Part shown: positions 17,927 through 26,707 of the stretch, piece after piece
Layout: each line of letters starts with the position of its first letter
Numbering within the stretch: position 1 is the stretch's first letter
NCBI GenBank assembly: GCA_963839615.1
Contig: CAWIVY010000010.1
Span: 62,001-126,000 of the forward strand
Direction of reading: 5' to 3'
DNA from: DASQMT01 sp963839615
GTDB taxonomy: Bacteria > Actinomycetota > Thermoleophilia > Solirubrobacterales > Solirubrobacteraceae
Length of the DNA: 64,000 bases
The notes under the pieces: generated by a model
Database searches by the model: none
What the model was told of the DNA's origin: nothing
What the model saw: only the letters and a program-made list of their open reading frames with translations
Made by a program: the position numbers and the translations under genes

Positions 17927-17941
17927 TTGAGTACTAGTCAA
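17927..17941 (-). promoter_or_regulatory. TetR operator over its own promoter
   Basis: TTGA-GTACTAG-TCAA forms an inverted repeat that overlaps a minus-strand -35 (TTGACT). A TGTTAG-like -10 follows about 15-17 bases downstream, close to ATG 17902. A second related TTGAGC/GTACT half lies just upstream. Confidence 0.45.
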
Positions 17942-17972
17942 GCCAAACTGGAGTACCGCTCAAGGGAAAGGC

Positions 17973-18674
17973 TCAGAACGGAACGCGCGCCGCGTCGCAG
18001 AGCAACCGCATGAACGGGGCCGACTCGGCGCAGAGACCGAGGAAGCGCGTGAGGAAGCCGGCCGAGACGGCGTCAGCCTGGGTGAGGTCGGTGACCGCGA
18101 TGAAGTCCTTGCGCTTGAGGTCCTCGATGAGCGGATGATCGCGATCGAACCCGGCCGGCGGTCGCTTGAGCGCTTCGCCCCCGAGCCGGAACCGCGCGGC
18201 GAACGAGGGATCGCCGACGGCCGCTTCCCAGCGCCGCGGCTTGGACGCGATCGCGGTGCGGATCGCGCGCAGGGTGTCGCCGTCGGGATGCCAGACGCCG
18301 CAGGCCATGAAGACGCTGCCGGGCTCGAGATGCAGGTAGAAGCCAGGGGCGTGCACGTCCCGGGACTGCTCGTGGCGGAACTGGATCCCGACCTGCGTCT
18401 TGTACGGCGTCTTGTCCTTCGAGAAGCGCGTGTCGCGGTAGATCCGGAACAGCGATCCGCCGACCGTTCGCGGGTTGGCGACGAAATGACCGCTGATCTC
18501 GTGCAGCCGCAGACCGACGTCTTCGACGAAGGCGAGCGCCGGCTCCTGGACGTCGGCGACGTAGCGGGCCTTGTTGGCGGTGAACCACTCGCGCGTGTTG
18601 TTCGCCGCGAGCTCGCGCAGGAAGGCGAAGAGCTCGGGCGAGAAGGACGGCTCCTCGCCCTCCATCGCGGTCAT
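17973..18674 (-). CDS. DUF2461 family protein
   Basis: This 233-residue protein of the DUF2461/TIGR02453 family begins MTAMEGEEPSFSPELFAFL. Characteristic segments are LAANNTREWFTANKARYVAD, SLFRIYRDTRFSKDKTPYKT and GFYLHLEPGSVFMACGVWHP. The biochemical role is unknown; members are widespread soluble proteins. ATG 18674 overlaps the TGA of the upstream DUF3140 gene (ATGA), so the two are co-translated. Confidence 0.85.
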   Translation of the reverse strand: MTAMEGEEPSFSPELFAFLRELAANNTREWFTANKARYVADVQEPALAFVEDVGLRLHEISGHFVANPRTVGGSLFRIYRDTRFSKDKTPYKTQVGIQFRHEQSRDVHAPGFYLHLEPGSVFMACGVWHPDGDTLRAIRTAIASKPRRWEAAVGDPSFAARFRLGGEALKRPPAGFDRDHPLIEDLKRKDFIAVTDLTQADAVSAGFLTRFLGLCAESAPFMRLLCDAARVPF

Positions 18675-19021
18675 CCGAGGCTCCCCTTGAGCGGGTCGTG
18701 CCCCCAGTTCATCAACGAGTAGCGCCACTTGGAGTGCTCCTTGTCCTCGTCTGGTCCGCCCTGGGCGAGATGGCGATGGACGTAGCCGACGACCTTGCGC
18801 ATGTGGGCGAGGTCGTCGTCGTCGAGGTCGTCCTTGCGCTTGCGCTTGATCGCGACGATCCGGCGCCCCGACTCGTGCCCGACGGACTCGCCGCCGTCGC
18901 CGCTCCAGCCGACGGCCTTGGACTCGTCGGTCCCGAGCCAGTCCTCGAGCTCCTTCGGCGTCATGTTGACCACGCCGTCGAAGTCGTGCCGGACGTCATC
19001 GGGGGTCTTCTGATCCGCCAT
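18671..19021 (-). CDS. DUF3140 family protein
   Basis: This 116-residue, very charged protein begins MADQKTPDDVRHDFDGVVNM. TPKELEDWLGTDESKAVGW and HMRKVVGYVHRHLAQGG fit the DUF3140 family, small proteins that often lie beside DUF2945 genes in actinobacteria. There are no membrane segments. It ends inside the start of the DUF2461 gene and lies 5 bp behind the DUF2945 gene, forming a three-gene unit. Confidence 0.8.
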   Translation of the reverse strand: MADQKTPDDVRHDFDGVVNMTPKELEDWLGTDESKAVGWSGDGGESVGHESGRRIVAIKRKRKDDLDDDDLAHMRKVVGYVHRHLAQGGPDEDKEHSKWRYSLMNWGHDPLKGSLG

Positions 19022-19026
19022 CGCGA

Positions 19027-19239
19027 TCAGCGCCGCGTGAGGGCGGAAGGCTTGTGGACGGCCTCGCCGCCGCCTTTCTCGCTGCGCACCAGGTACTGCG
19101 GCTCCTCCTCGGAGGCCTTCACCTTGCGCCCGCCCGCTTCCGTGTCCGAGGTGATCTTGCGCTCGACGACACCCGGCGTGTCGTCCTGGCCGTGCGAACT
19201 CCACACGACCTTGTCGCCCTTCTTGAACTCGTCCGCCAT
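19027..19239 (-). CDS. DUF2945 (HVA1/Tudor-like) small protein
   Basis: This 70-residue protein begins MADEFKKGDKVVWSSHGQDD. GVVERKITSDTEAGGRKVKA and the EPQYLVRSEK segment match the DUF2945/HVA1 domain, a small SH3/Tudor-like barrel of unknown ligand. It is first of the DUF2945-DUF3140-DUF2461 unit. Its promoter must lie in the 81-bp gap shared with the divergent methyltransferase gene. Confidence 0.82.
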   Translation of the reverse strand: MADEFKKGDKVVWSSHGQDDTPGVVERKITSDTEAGGRKVKASEEEPQYLVRSEKGGGEAVHKPSALTRR

Positions 19240-19320
19240 GCCGTCCTCCCGATCGCGTGCTGAGACGCCTCTGGGATACCCGGCGGGTCGGTCCGACGAG
19301 ACCTGCCCTACGGTACGCCG

Positions 19321-20226
19321 ATGCGCAGACCGTCTCGCGCCGGCCAGACGCCGGGTCCGGCCGGCTCGGCGTGTCTCGTGTGCGGAGCTCCCGTGCGCGA
19401 ACGGATCATGTCGTGGTCGGCCCAGTGCCCATCCTGCGGCACCTGGCGCTCGACGCTCGTGCCGGAGATCGAATCCAGCGAGCTGCACGCTTCGATCGAC
19501 ACCGGCGCCCGGGTGGCGGGCTTCCGCGAGCTACGGATGCAGAACAACGTCCGCATCCTCGACGAGCTCAGCACCTTGGCGCCGCTCGCCGGAGCCGACC
19601 TGCTCGACGTCGGTTCGGCTCACGGATGGTTCCTCGACGAGGCGAAGCGCCGAGGGATGAACGCGCTCGGGTTGGAGCCTGAGGACGCGACCACCGAGCA
19701 AGCCCGCGAGCGCGGCCTCTCCGTTCGGTCCGGATACTTCCCGGACGCCCTCGCAGACGGCGAGACGTTCGACGTCATCAGCTTCAACGACGTCTTGGAG
19801 CACATCCCCGACGTCGATGCGACGCTCGGCGCGTGCGCCCGCGCGCTCAGGCCCGGCGGCGTGCTCAGTGTGAACATCCCGAGCGCTGCGGGGCTGGTGT
19901 ACCGGATCGCGACGGGTCTCGCGCGGATCGGCGTTCGCGGTCCGTATCAGCGCCTCTGGCAGCACGGACTACCGAGCCCGCACGTCCACTACTTCATGCC
20001 GGTGGCTCTCGCGAGGGTGATCGAGCGGCACGGGTTTCGAGTCGCGCGCATCCTGCCGCTGTCGTCGATCCGTCGTGACGGGCTCTGGGCTCGCGTACAC
20101 ACCGTCTCACGTCCCTCACCGCTGTCGGTCCTGAACTTCGCCGCGCTGTGGATCGGAGCCCCGATCTTCAACCGTCCCGCGCAGAGCGACATCGTGCTGG
20201 TCCTGGCTCAGCGGTCCGGCGACTGA
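19321..20226 (+). CDS. SAM-dependent methyltransferase with N-terminal zinc ribbon
   Basis: This 301-residue protein has two CxxC pairs near the N-terminus (ACLVCGAP and CPSCGTW), a small zinc ribbon. A class I methyltransferase core follows: ADLLDVGSAHGWFLDEAKRR (SAM motif I), FDVISFNDVLEHIPD (motif II with the DVLEHI signature) and RPGGVLSVNIPS. The layout resembles C-methyltransferases of sugar or cell-surface biosynthesis, but no sugar genes are adjacent. The substrate is unknown. Its last bases overlap a convergent small gene. Confidence 0.82.
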   Translation: MRRPSRAGQTPGPAGSACLVCGAPVRERIMSWSAQCPSCGTWRSTLVPEIESSELHASIDTGARVAGFRELRMQNNVRILDELSTLAPLAGADLLDVGSAHGWFLDEAKRRGMNALGLEPEDATTEQARERGLSVRSGYFPDALADGETFDVISFNDVLEHIPDVDATLGACARALRPGGVLSVNIPSAAGLVYRIATGLARIGVRGPYQRLWQHGLPSPHVHYFMPVALARVIERHGFRVARILPLSSIRRDGLWARVHTVSRPSPLSVLNFAALWIGAPIFNRPAQSDIVLVLAQRSGD

Positions 20227-20564
20227 TCCGGGCCGCGCATCTCCGCGGCGGCGGCCTCGGCGCTCTGCCGTCGGCGTTCGGCCACCGACGGCACCTGCTC
20301 CCACGCGACTTCGATCCGAGCCGGGTTCGCGCGGTCGACCATGACGGGCAGGTTCATGCCGGGTCAGGCCACCGATCCCGGTGGACCAATGGTGAGATCT
20401 CGGCGGCCGTGGGTTCGATCCCCTGCGCGTGCACCACGAGGTGCAGCGTGCAGATCTCCTTGATCCCGCGACCGCGGTGATCGCTGCGGGCGACGACCCG
20501 GGCGCTGCCCTCGACGGGGTCCTTCATCGCCGAGTCGCTGAACAACTTGCGGAGGAGCCCCATC
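20208..20564 (-). CDS. Hypothetical protein, probable single frameshift
   Basis: It starts MGLLRKLFSDSAMKDPVEGS at ATG 20564 and reads through VVHAQGIEPTAAEISPLVHR. Near 20362 the frame must shift by one base to continue NLPVMVDRANPARIEVAWEQ and VPSVAERRRQSAEAAAAE, ending at 20208. The joined product of about 118 residues looks like a plausible soluble protein with a C-terminal helix. The VMVDRANPARIEV pattern is common in small actinobacterial proteins of unknown role. This shift looks like a missing base, unlike the others in the window. Confidence 0.5.
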
Positions 20565-20604
20565 GAGCGAGCATAGTCCGGGCCCGGGTACACAACTGAA
20601 TCAA

Positions 20605-20633
20605 TTGACAAAGTAAAGATCGTGATATTGTCT
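20605..20633 (+). promoter_or_regulatory. Promoter of the cysteine dioxygenase-like gene
   Basis: An AT-rich island has TTGACA at 20605-20610 and a TATTGT/TTGTCT -10 15-17 bases later, only about 10 bp before ATG 20642. TCAATTGA overlaps the -35 and is palindromic. The transcript would have almost no leader. Confidence 0.45.
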
Positions 20634-20641
20634 CCGACGCC

Positions 20642-21259
20642 ATGACGCAACCCGCCCTGCGCCAGCACTGGGACGTCGACCCGCCCGTCCACGGCTCGGA
20701 TCGCCCCGTCCTCGAATCGGTCGACACCGTCCCGACCGCGCACGCGCACGCGCACGAGCTCACCCAGACGGAACTGCTCGAGCTGGTGCGCGACGTCGCC
20801 TTCCTACAGGACGGGTGGGAGCACCTCGTCGAGCACGACCCCGAGCAGCGGCGCTACCACGAGCTCTCGCGCGACGACCAGGTCTCGGTCTGGCTGATCT
20901 GCTGGAACGACCAGCAGGACACCGGCTTCCATGACCACGTCCGCTCGCCCGGCGCGGTCGCCGTCGTCGCCGGCCAGATACGCGAGGAGCGTCTGACGCT
21001 CGGCGGGCGTTCGCGCACCCGGATCGCGACGGCCGGCGAGAGCTTCACGTTCGCGGGTTCGGACGTCCATCGCATCTCGAGCGCCCCCGGTGAACCCGCC
21101 GTGACGATCCACGCCCACTCGCCGCCGCTGCGGCGCGTAGGTGCCTACGACCTGCTGCCCGACGGCGGGCTGCGCCGCCGTTCGATGTTCCGCCGCCGGC
21201 GGACTCCGTCCGGCGCGACGACGACTGCTCGCTCGCGGGTAGGCGGTTCTATCCCGTAG
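20642..21259 (+). CDS. Cysteine dioxygenase-like cupin
   Basis: This 205-residue protein of the cysteine dioxygenase type I family oxidises a thiol such as cysteine to the sulfinate with a mononuclear iron. Two iron ligands are His97 and His99 in DTGFHDHVRSPGAVAV; the third is the histidine in AVTIHAHSPPLRRVGAYD. The C-terminal 30 residues are low-complexity and basic and may be partly unstructured. It is monocistronic with its own AT-rich promoter. Bacterial members may act on 3-mercaptopropionate instead of cysteine. Confidence 0.75.
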   Translation: MTQPALRQHWDVDPPVHGSDRPVLESVDTVPTAHAHAHELTQTELLELVRDVAFLQDGWEHLVEHDPEQRRYHELSRDDQVSVWLICWNDQQDTGFHDHVRSPGAVAVVAGQIREERLTLGGRSRTRIATAGESFTFAGSDVHRISSAPGEPAVTIHAHSPPLRRVGAYDLLPDGGLRRRSMFRRRRTPSGATTTARSRVGGSIP

Positions 21260-21299
21260 GGGTAGTGCCCGGCGAGCGCCGCGGGGTGAGCATGGGGGC

Positions 21300-23111
21300 A
21301 TGTTCACGCTCTCACTCCCCAGCGCCATCGCCGTTGCGGCGGCGCTGCTCATCGCCGGCGCGGCCGACACGGCAGCGGCGGACCCGATCGTCTACAAGCC
21401 GCTGTTCCAGGACCCCGGGGCCGTTCCGGGCGAGGATCTCTCGCTGGAGAACCACGCCGTCAGCCTCATCAATGCGACGCCGACGGGCGAGAGGATCACG
21501 TTCACGCTCCGTGATTACAACCGTCAGCCGATCTCCGATGCGCTGATCGCGGCGCGCGACCGCGGCGTCGAGGTCGACGGCGTGATCGACGGCGGCGAAC
21601 GCAACCGCCTGATCGTCCAGGAGCTGCAGGTCGCGCTCGGTGCCGACCACTTCGTCATCTGCGGCAGCCCGACGTTCAGCTTCAACTCCTGCATCGCGAA
21701 CTCGCTCGTCCCGAGCCTCCAGCACAACAAGTTCCTGACGTTCTCCAAGCTCAGCGACGAACGCGAGGACGTGGTCCTGCAGACCTCGATGAACTTCTTC
21801 GGCCCGAGTCAGCTCAGCTACTACAACGACATGGTCGAGATCGCCGGCGACGCGGCGCTGCACGACGCCTACTCCGACTACGTCTTCGACTTGAAGGCGC
21901 AGCAGCGGTCCGACAACCACTACTTCGTCACCAGCGGCGATGACGGCCGCAACACGATGTACCCCTCCCCGAGGCCGCAGGTCGACCTGAACACGGACGA
22001 CACGATCGTCGACCGCATGAACGAGATCGACTGCTCGGAGGGCGGGTCGCCCTCCGGCAAGGGACTGATCCGCATCGCGAACATGGCGTTCCGCACCGAG
22101 CGAGCGGTCATCATGCGCAAGCTCGTCGAGCTCAAGCGGCAGGGCTGCGACATCGAGGTGATCTTCAGCAACGCCGACGGCGACATCATCTCCGGCCTGG
22201 TGAGCGCCCGGATTCCCGTGCACCCATTCTTTCTACGCGCCATCACCGGGGTACGGCCGCAGGTCATCGTGCACAACAAGTTCTGGCTGGTCGACGCCAA
22301 GAGCACCGTCACCGGCGCGCGGACCAAGCTGGCCTACGTGGGCAGCAGCAACTGGCGCGCCGATCAGCAGGACAGCGACGACATGCTGCTCCGGATCGCC
22401 GACGACGGCGTCCACGCGCGCTACAGCGACTACTGGGATCTGATCAAGAGCCGCGCGGCGTCCGACCAGACCCGGCCCACGACCGATCTCATCAAGCCGT
22501 TCTCGGCGCACGCCGCGACACCGGCGCCCAACGGCGCGGGCTGGAACAGCTCGAACGTCACGGTCCGCCTCGCCGGCAGCGACGGCCACAGCCCGCTGGC
22601 CAGCGGGCTCAAGCGGCTCCACGTCGAGATGTCCGGCGCCCAGAGCGGCGCATGGGACTTCGCGGGCGAGACGAACGGCTACAACGTCCAGGAGCTCGCC
22701 GTCACCGCCGAGGGCGAGACCACCGTGACGTTCTACTCCGAGGACGCCAAGGGCAACATCGCGCCGGCAAGGTCGCACGTCGTTCGCATCGACAAGACCG
22801 CGCCGACGCTCACCGGCCTGCCGCACGACTGCAGATTGTGGCCGCGCGACAACCGGATGCACCACGTTGCCGATGTGTTCGCCGTCGATGGTGGCTCGGG
22901 CCTGGACGGTCTCTCGGTGTCCGGCTCGAGCGACGACGTGAGCGACTTGGGAGACATCGCCATCCAGGGCGGGTCGGTCGACCTCCGCGCGGAGAAGGCG
23001 GCTCGCGGCGGTACGCGCACCTACGTCGTCAGCGCCACGGCAACGGATCTCGCAGGCAACTCGAGCACGGGCTCGGGGACGTGCATCGTCCCGCGCAGCG
23101 CGGCGGGATGA
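21300..23111 (+). CDS. Secreted phospholipase D-like protein
   Basis: This 603-residue protein has a signal peptide (cleavage near ADTAAA-DP). Two HKD catalytic motifs of the phospholipase D superfamily are visible: QHNKFLTFSK with His142/Lys144, and VHNKFWLVDAK near residue 324, followed by YVGSSNWRADQQDSDD. The first copy lacks the usual Asp six residues after Lys. The last 190 residues (GWNSSNVTVRLAGSDGHSP, VVRIDKTAPTLTG, VSATATDLAGNSSTG) form Ig-like surface-binding domains. It probably hydrolyses a phosphodiester outside the cell; the substrate is unknown. Confidence 0.8.
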   Translation: MFTLSLPSAIAVAAALLIAGAADTAAADPIVYKPLFQDPGAVPGEDLSLENHAVSLINATPTGERITFTLRDYNRQPISDALIAARDRGVEVDGVIDGGERNRLIVQELQVALGADHFVICGSPTFSFNSCIANSLVPSLQHNKFLTFSKLSDEREDVVLQTSMNFFGPSQLSYYNDMVEIAGDAALHDAYSDYVFDLKAQQRSDNHYFVTSGDDGRNTMYPSPRPQVDLNTDDTIVDRMNEIDCSEGGSPSGKGLIRIANMAFRTERAVIMRKLVELKRQGCDIEVIFSNADGDIISGLVSARIPVHPFFLRAITGVRPQVIVHNKFWLVDAKSTVTGARTKLAYVGSSNWRADQQDSDDMLLRIADDGVHARYSDYWDLIKSRAASDQTRPTTDLIKPFSAHAATPAPNGAGWNSSNVTVRLAGSDGHSPLASGLKRLHVEMSGAQSGAWDFAGETNGYNVQELAVTAEGETTVTFYSEDAKGNIAPARSHVVRIDKTAPTLTGLPHDCRLWPRDNRMHHVADVFAVDGGSGLDGLSVSGSSDDVSDLGDIAIQGGSVDLRAEKAARGGTRTYVVSATATDLAGNSSTGSGTCIVPRSAAG

Positions 23112-23120
23112 CGCGCTGAG

Positions 23121-23146
23121 CGCCGGCCGCCGCGCGGCGGCCGGCG
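23121..23146. terminator. Bidirectional terminator
   Basis: A perfect 26-bp palindrome whose arms start CGCCGGCCGCC lies between the stops of the convergent phospholipase D-like and serine hydrolase genes. It can terminate both. Confidence 0.6.
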
Positions 23147-23170
23147 GCAGCGTCGTGACCGCACACGGAT

Positions 23171-24376
23171 CTACGAGAGGTGCTCGAGCACTGCGACGTT
23201 CGCGGCATGGACGAAGTCGGACAGGCGATCGTCCCACCGCTTCGGCCAGGTCGAGAACCGCGCGATCACGGTGCGCGACGGATGGTGGACGAGCAGCTGC
23301 TGGCCGTTGATCCCGTACCCGCTGTAGATCCCTGCGGCGCCGTCCCAGACCCACCATGCGTCGTGGTAGAAGGCGTCCGGGCGTCCCGCGAAGGAGTCGT
23401 CGTCAAAGACGGCGATCAACTCGTCGTCGCGGGTGAGGAGACGTTCGATCCAGGCTGCGGGCACGACGCGGCGGCCGTCGATCTCGCCGCGCTGGAGATG
23501 CATCAGCCCGAAGCGCGCGAGGTCGCGCAGCGTCGTGCAGAAACCGCCCTCCGCGGCGGCGAAGCCGGCGGCGTCGACGACGATCTCCGCGTCGCGCTCG
23601 GCGCCGATGCGGCTCCAGATCCGATCCGAGTAGAGCTCCGGGAAGCGCGTGCCGGTCGCCTCGGCCGCCGCCCAGGCGAGCACATCGGTGAGGATCGAGC
23701 GGTACTTGAACGCGCTGCCATGCTCGCGATCGTTCTCGAGCCCCACGATCCACGCGTACGTGTCCGGCGGCTGATCGGGCCGGCGGCGTGTCCGGTAGCC
23801 GGAGATCTGATCGATCAGCACGCCGTCGCTGTCGGGATCGTCGTAGTCCTCCTCGTTGAAACGGGTGCCCGCCCGCATGTCGAGCAGATGCTGCAGCGTG
23901 CACCCTTCCCAGGCCGTGCCGCGCAGCGCGCCGACGTAGCCGGTCACATCGGCATCCGGGTCCAGCACGCCTTCGCCGGCAAGGACGCCGATCAGCGTCG
24001 CGGTGAGCGACTTCGACACCGACATCAGCAGGTGCGTGTCGCCGGGAGCCATCCCGTCGACGTAGTGCTCGAAGATCACGCGGCCGTCCTGCACGATGCA
24101 GATGCCGTCCGTGTAGGTCTGCTCCAGCGACGCCGCGAACGCCGTGACCGATCCCTCGAACGGCACCGGGACGGAGCCGAGGTCCCACGGCTCGTGAGGC
24201 AGCTCCAGCACCGGCCCGTCGCCCCGCGGGATGCGCGCCGTGCGCGCGAGCTCGCGAACGTGCAGGAAGCCCCAGCGATTGAACGGGCCCTCGATCCAGT
24301 TGTCGGACGTCACGAGCCGCTCGGGCGGCGGCGGCGCGCCTTGCATCAGGCCGAGCTCGACCGCCGTCCGCGCCAT
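23171..24376 (-). CDS. Class C beta-lactamase-like serine hydrolase
   Basis: This 401-residue protein of the beta-lactamase/esterase (EstB) family has the nucleophile motif SVSK (Ser119, Lys122) in HLLMSVSKSLTATLIG and the second motif FKYRSILTDV. GYGINGQQLLVHHP is near the third catalytic element. No clear signal peptide is present, so it is probably a cytoplasmic esterase or amidase and not a resistance enzyme. It is similar to 6-aminohexanoate-dimer hydrolase-type proteins. It is monocistronic. Confidence 0.8.
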   Translation of the reverse strand: MARTAVELGLMQGAPPPPERLVTSDNWIEGPFNRWGFLHVRELARTARIPRGDGPVLELPHEPWDLGSVPVPFEGSVTAFAASLEQTYTDGICIVQDGRVIFEHYVDGMAPGDTHLLMSVSKSLTATLIGVLAGEGVLDPDADVTGYVGALRGTAWEGCTLQHLLDMRAGTRFNEEDYDDPDSDGVLIDQISGYRTRRRPDQPPDTYAWIVGLENDREHGSAFKYRSILTDVLAWAAAEATGTRFPELYSDRIWSRIGAERDAEIVVDAAGFAAAEGGFCTTLRDLARFGLMHLQRGEIDGRRVVPAAWIERLLTRDDELIAVFDDDSFAGRPDAFYHDAWWVWDGAAGIYSGYGINGQQLLVHHPSRTVIARFSTWPKRWDDRLSDFVHAANVAVLEHLS

Positions 24377-24398
24377 GCCGCGACACTACAGACCGTGG

Positions 24399-24896
24399 CT
24401 ACGGCGCCGGCGTCCCGTCCGGACGGATGACGAGCCAGCGCCCGCCGAACTCGAAGACGTCGTGGCAGAGCACGCGGCCGGGCGCGTCGTGAACGTAGTA
24501 GTACATGGGCTGCCCGTCATAGGTCAGCTGGCGCCGACCGGATCGCCGGCGTGTCGTGCCGATCAGCTCGCGATCGATGCCCGTGCCGGCCATGGGCCGA
24601 CCGCCCGCGAACACCGGCGGCCAAGCCTTCGCGCATGCCCCGTAGCACTCGCTGCGGCCCCGCCGCTCCTTGTCGAACAGGTAGAAGGCCTTGCCGCGGC
24701 CGTTCGCGACGATGCGGCCGAAGTCCGAGCGCACGACGGTGAGCTTGACCCCGCGCGCTCGCGCGGACGATTCGGTCGCCACCGGCGTGGGGACGGGCGT
24801 CGACGCGCGCACGGTCTCCATGGGCGGGCCGTCACCGCCGCATGCGGCGAGCGCCAGCGCGGCCGCGATGGGTACGAGGGACGCATGTCGGGGCAT
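24399..24896 (-). CDS. Secreted lipoprotein of the COG4315 repeat family
   Basis: This 165-residue lipoprotein has a signal peptide ending in lipobox LAAC. The mature part contains GRIVANGRGKAFYLFDKERR and CYGACAKAWPPVFAGGRP, then GRRQLTYDGQPMYYYVHD. This is the repeated Y-F-D...C..C...WPP module of COG4315 proteins, often found as extracellular redox or haem-associated lipoproteins. Its function is unknown. It is divergent from the ether-lipid-type operon. Confidence 0.78.
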   Translation of the reverse strand: MPRHASLVPIAAALALAACGGDGPPMETVRASTPVPTPVATESSARARGVKLTVVRSDFGRIVANGRGKAFYLFDKERRGRSECYGACAKAWPPVFAGGRPMAGTGIDRELIGTTRRRSGRRQLTYDGQPMYYYVHDAPGRVLCHDVFEFGGRWLVIRPDGTPAP

Positions 24897-25048
24897 GCGA
24901 CGAGTCTCACGGTCAGTTCTTGCGAACGGATGACAGGTCTGCGTGGCGCGCGGTACGTGGCTCGCCCTTCCTCATCGCGTATCGTCGCCGAGGGATTGCG
25001 CGGCACGGAGCCCGTCCGTCGACCGCTACTGGAGACATTGGGGGGCCG

Positions 25049-26707
25049 ATGGCCGCGATGAAGTGGTCCGGATGGGGAGAAGACAACGTCGCGTTCACCC
25101 ACGAGGACAAGCCGGCTCTGGCGCCGTTCCTGCTGAGCAACCTCGATCTCGACGTCACGCGTGAGAGCTCCCCGCCGGCCGCCTTCGAGGGCCTGAGCGT
25201 TCCGGAGCCGTCGCTGTCGGCCGATCTCTCGGCCGCGCTCGAGCAGGCGGTGGGGGAGGGCTCCGTGTCGACCGATCCGCTCGACCGGGTGGTCCACGCT
25301 CGCGGCAAGGGCCTGCGCGACCTCGTGCGGCACCGCCGCGGCGACCTCGGCCGGCTCCCGGACGTGGTCGTCCGCCCGGCCGACGAGGACGAGGTGGCGG
25401 CGGTCCTGCGCGCCGCCATCGGAGCGGACGCGGTGCTGATCCCCTTCGGCGGCGGGACCAGCATCTCCGGCAGCCTCGAGGCTCCGGCGGAGGAGCAGCG
25501 CACGGTGATCTCGCTCGACCTCTCACGGCTCGCCCGAGTGCTCGCGGTCGACGCGGCTTCCCGACTCGCCCAGATCCAGGCGGGCGCCTTCGGACCGGAC
25601 CTCGAGCGGCAGCTCAACGCGCAGGGATGGACCCTCGGCCACTTCCCGGACAGCTTCAGCCACTCGACGCTCGGCGGCTGGATCGCCACGCGCTCGTCGG
25701 GGATGCAGTCGGACCGCTACGGCGACATCGCGGACCTCACGCGCGCGGTCCGTGTCGTCACGCCGGCCGGGCTGCTCGTGACGCGTCCCGTTCCCCACAC
25801 CTCGACCGGGCCGAGCGTGCGGGAGATGGTGCTGGGCAGCGAAGGGCGCCTGGGCGTGATCACGGAGGCGACCGTGCACGTGCGACGCGTGCCCGCGCAC
25901 CGGGTGATCCTCGGCTACCTGTTCCCGACCTGGACCGAGGGTCTCGCGGCCATGCAGGACATCGCCGCCGGCGAGGCGGCCCCCTCGGTCACGCGCGTGT
26001 CCGACGCGGACGAGACGGCGTTCTCGTTCGCGACGAGGAAGGCTCCCTCAGCGCTCGACCGCGTCAAGTCCAGGGCGCTGACGGAATACCTTCAGCGCCG
26101 GCGCGGCTTCGACGTCGGAGCGATGTGCCTCTCCTTCATCGGCTACGAGGGCAGCGAACGCCACGTCGCCGCCCAGCGCAAGGCGGTCGGGCGGATCGTC
26201 GGCCGTCACGGCGGGCTGTGCATCGGGGCCTCCCCGGGGGAGCTCTACGACCAGAAGAAGTTCGACACGCCGTACATCCGGGACTTCCTGCTCGACCGCG
26301 GCGCGCTCGCCGACGTCTCGGAGACCGCGGCGCCCTGGAGCCGGCTGTCGGGCCTCTACGACACCGTGATGGCAGCGGCTCACGGCGCGTTCGACGAGCT
26401 CGGCGTCGTCGGCTACATCATGTGCCACCTGTCGCACTCGTACCACTCCGGCGCCTGCCTGTACTTCACCTTCGCGTTCAAGCCGTCGCCGGGAACGGAC
26501 GGGCTGGAGCAGTACGACCGCGTCAAGTCGGCGATCCAGCAGGCGTTCATCGACTCGGGCGCCACGTTGTCGCATCATCACGCGGTGGGGACCGAGCACC
26601 AGCGCTGGCTCGAGGAGGACATCTCGGCGCCCGGCGTCGCGATGCTCCAGGCGCTGTTCGGCGGCGTGGATCCGGGAGCGAACCTCAACCCCGGGAAGAT
26701 CGCGTGA
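25049..26707 (+). CDS. Alkylglycerone-phosphate synthase-like FAD enzyme
   Basis: This 552-residue FAD oxidoreductase of the VAO/AGPS family begins MAAMKWSGWGEDNVAFTHED, the hallmark start of bacterial alkyl-DHAP synthases. The FAD-binding loop is PFGGGTSISGS, followed by LGHFPDSFSHSTLGGWIATR (SxSTxGG). VLGSEGRLGVITEATVHV and the C-terminal catalytic histidines in LSHHHAVGTEH match AGPS. The enzyme replaces the acyl chain of acyl-DHAP by a fatty alcohol to make the ether bond. GTGA overlap with an acyltransferase gene supports a lipid role. Confidence 0.8.
   Translation: MAAMKWSGWGEDNVAFTHEDKPALAPFLLSNLDLDVTRESSPPAAFEGLSVPEPSLSADLSAALEQAVGEGSVSTDPLDRVVHARGKGLRDLVRHRRGDLGRLPDVVVRPADEDEVAAVLRAAIGADAVLIPFGGGTSISGSLEAPAEEQRTVISLDLSRLARVLAVDAASRLAQIQAGAFGPDLERQLNAQGWTLGHFPDSFSHSTLGGWIATRSSGMQSDRYGDIADLTRAVRVVTPAGLLVTRPVPHTSTGPSVREMVLGSEGRLGVITEATVHVRRVPAHRVILGYLFPTWTEGLAAMQDIAAGEAAPSVTRVSDADETAFSFATRKAPSALDRVKSRALTEYLQRRRGFDVGAMCLSFIGYEGSERHVAAQRKAVGRIVGRHGGLCIGASPGELYDQKKFDTPYIRDFLLDRGALADVSETAAPWSRLSGLYDTVMAAAHGAFDELGVVGYIMCHLSHSYHSGACLYFTFAFKPSPGTDGLEQYDRVKSAIQQAFIDSGATLSHHHAVGTEHQRWLEEDISAPGVAMLQALFGGVDPGANLNPGKIA

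Noticed and set aside
23171..24376. Antibiotic-resistance beta-lactamase
   Set aside because: SVSK is present but a signal peptide and the class C third motif are not convincing; esterase-type relatives are more common in this setting.
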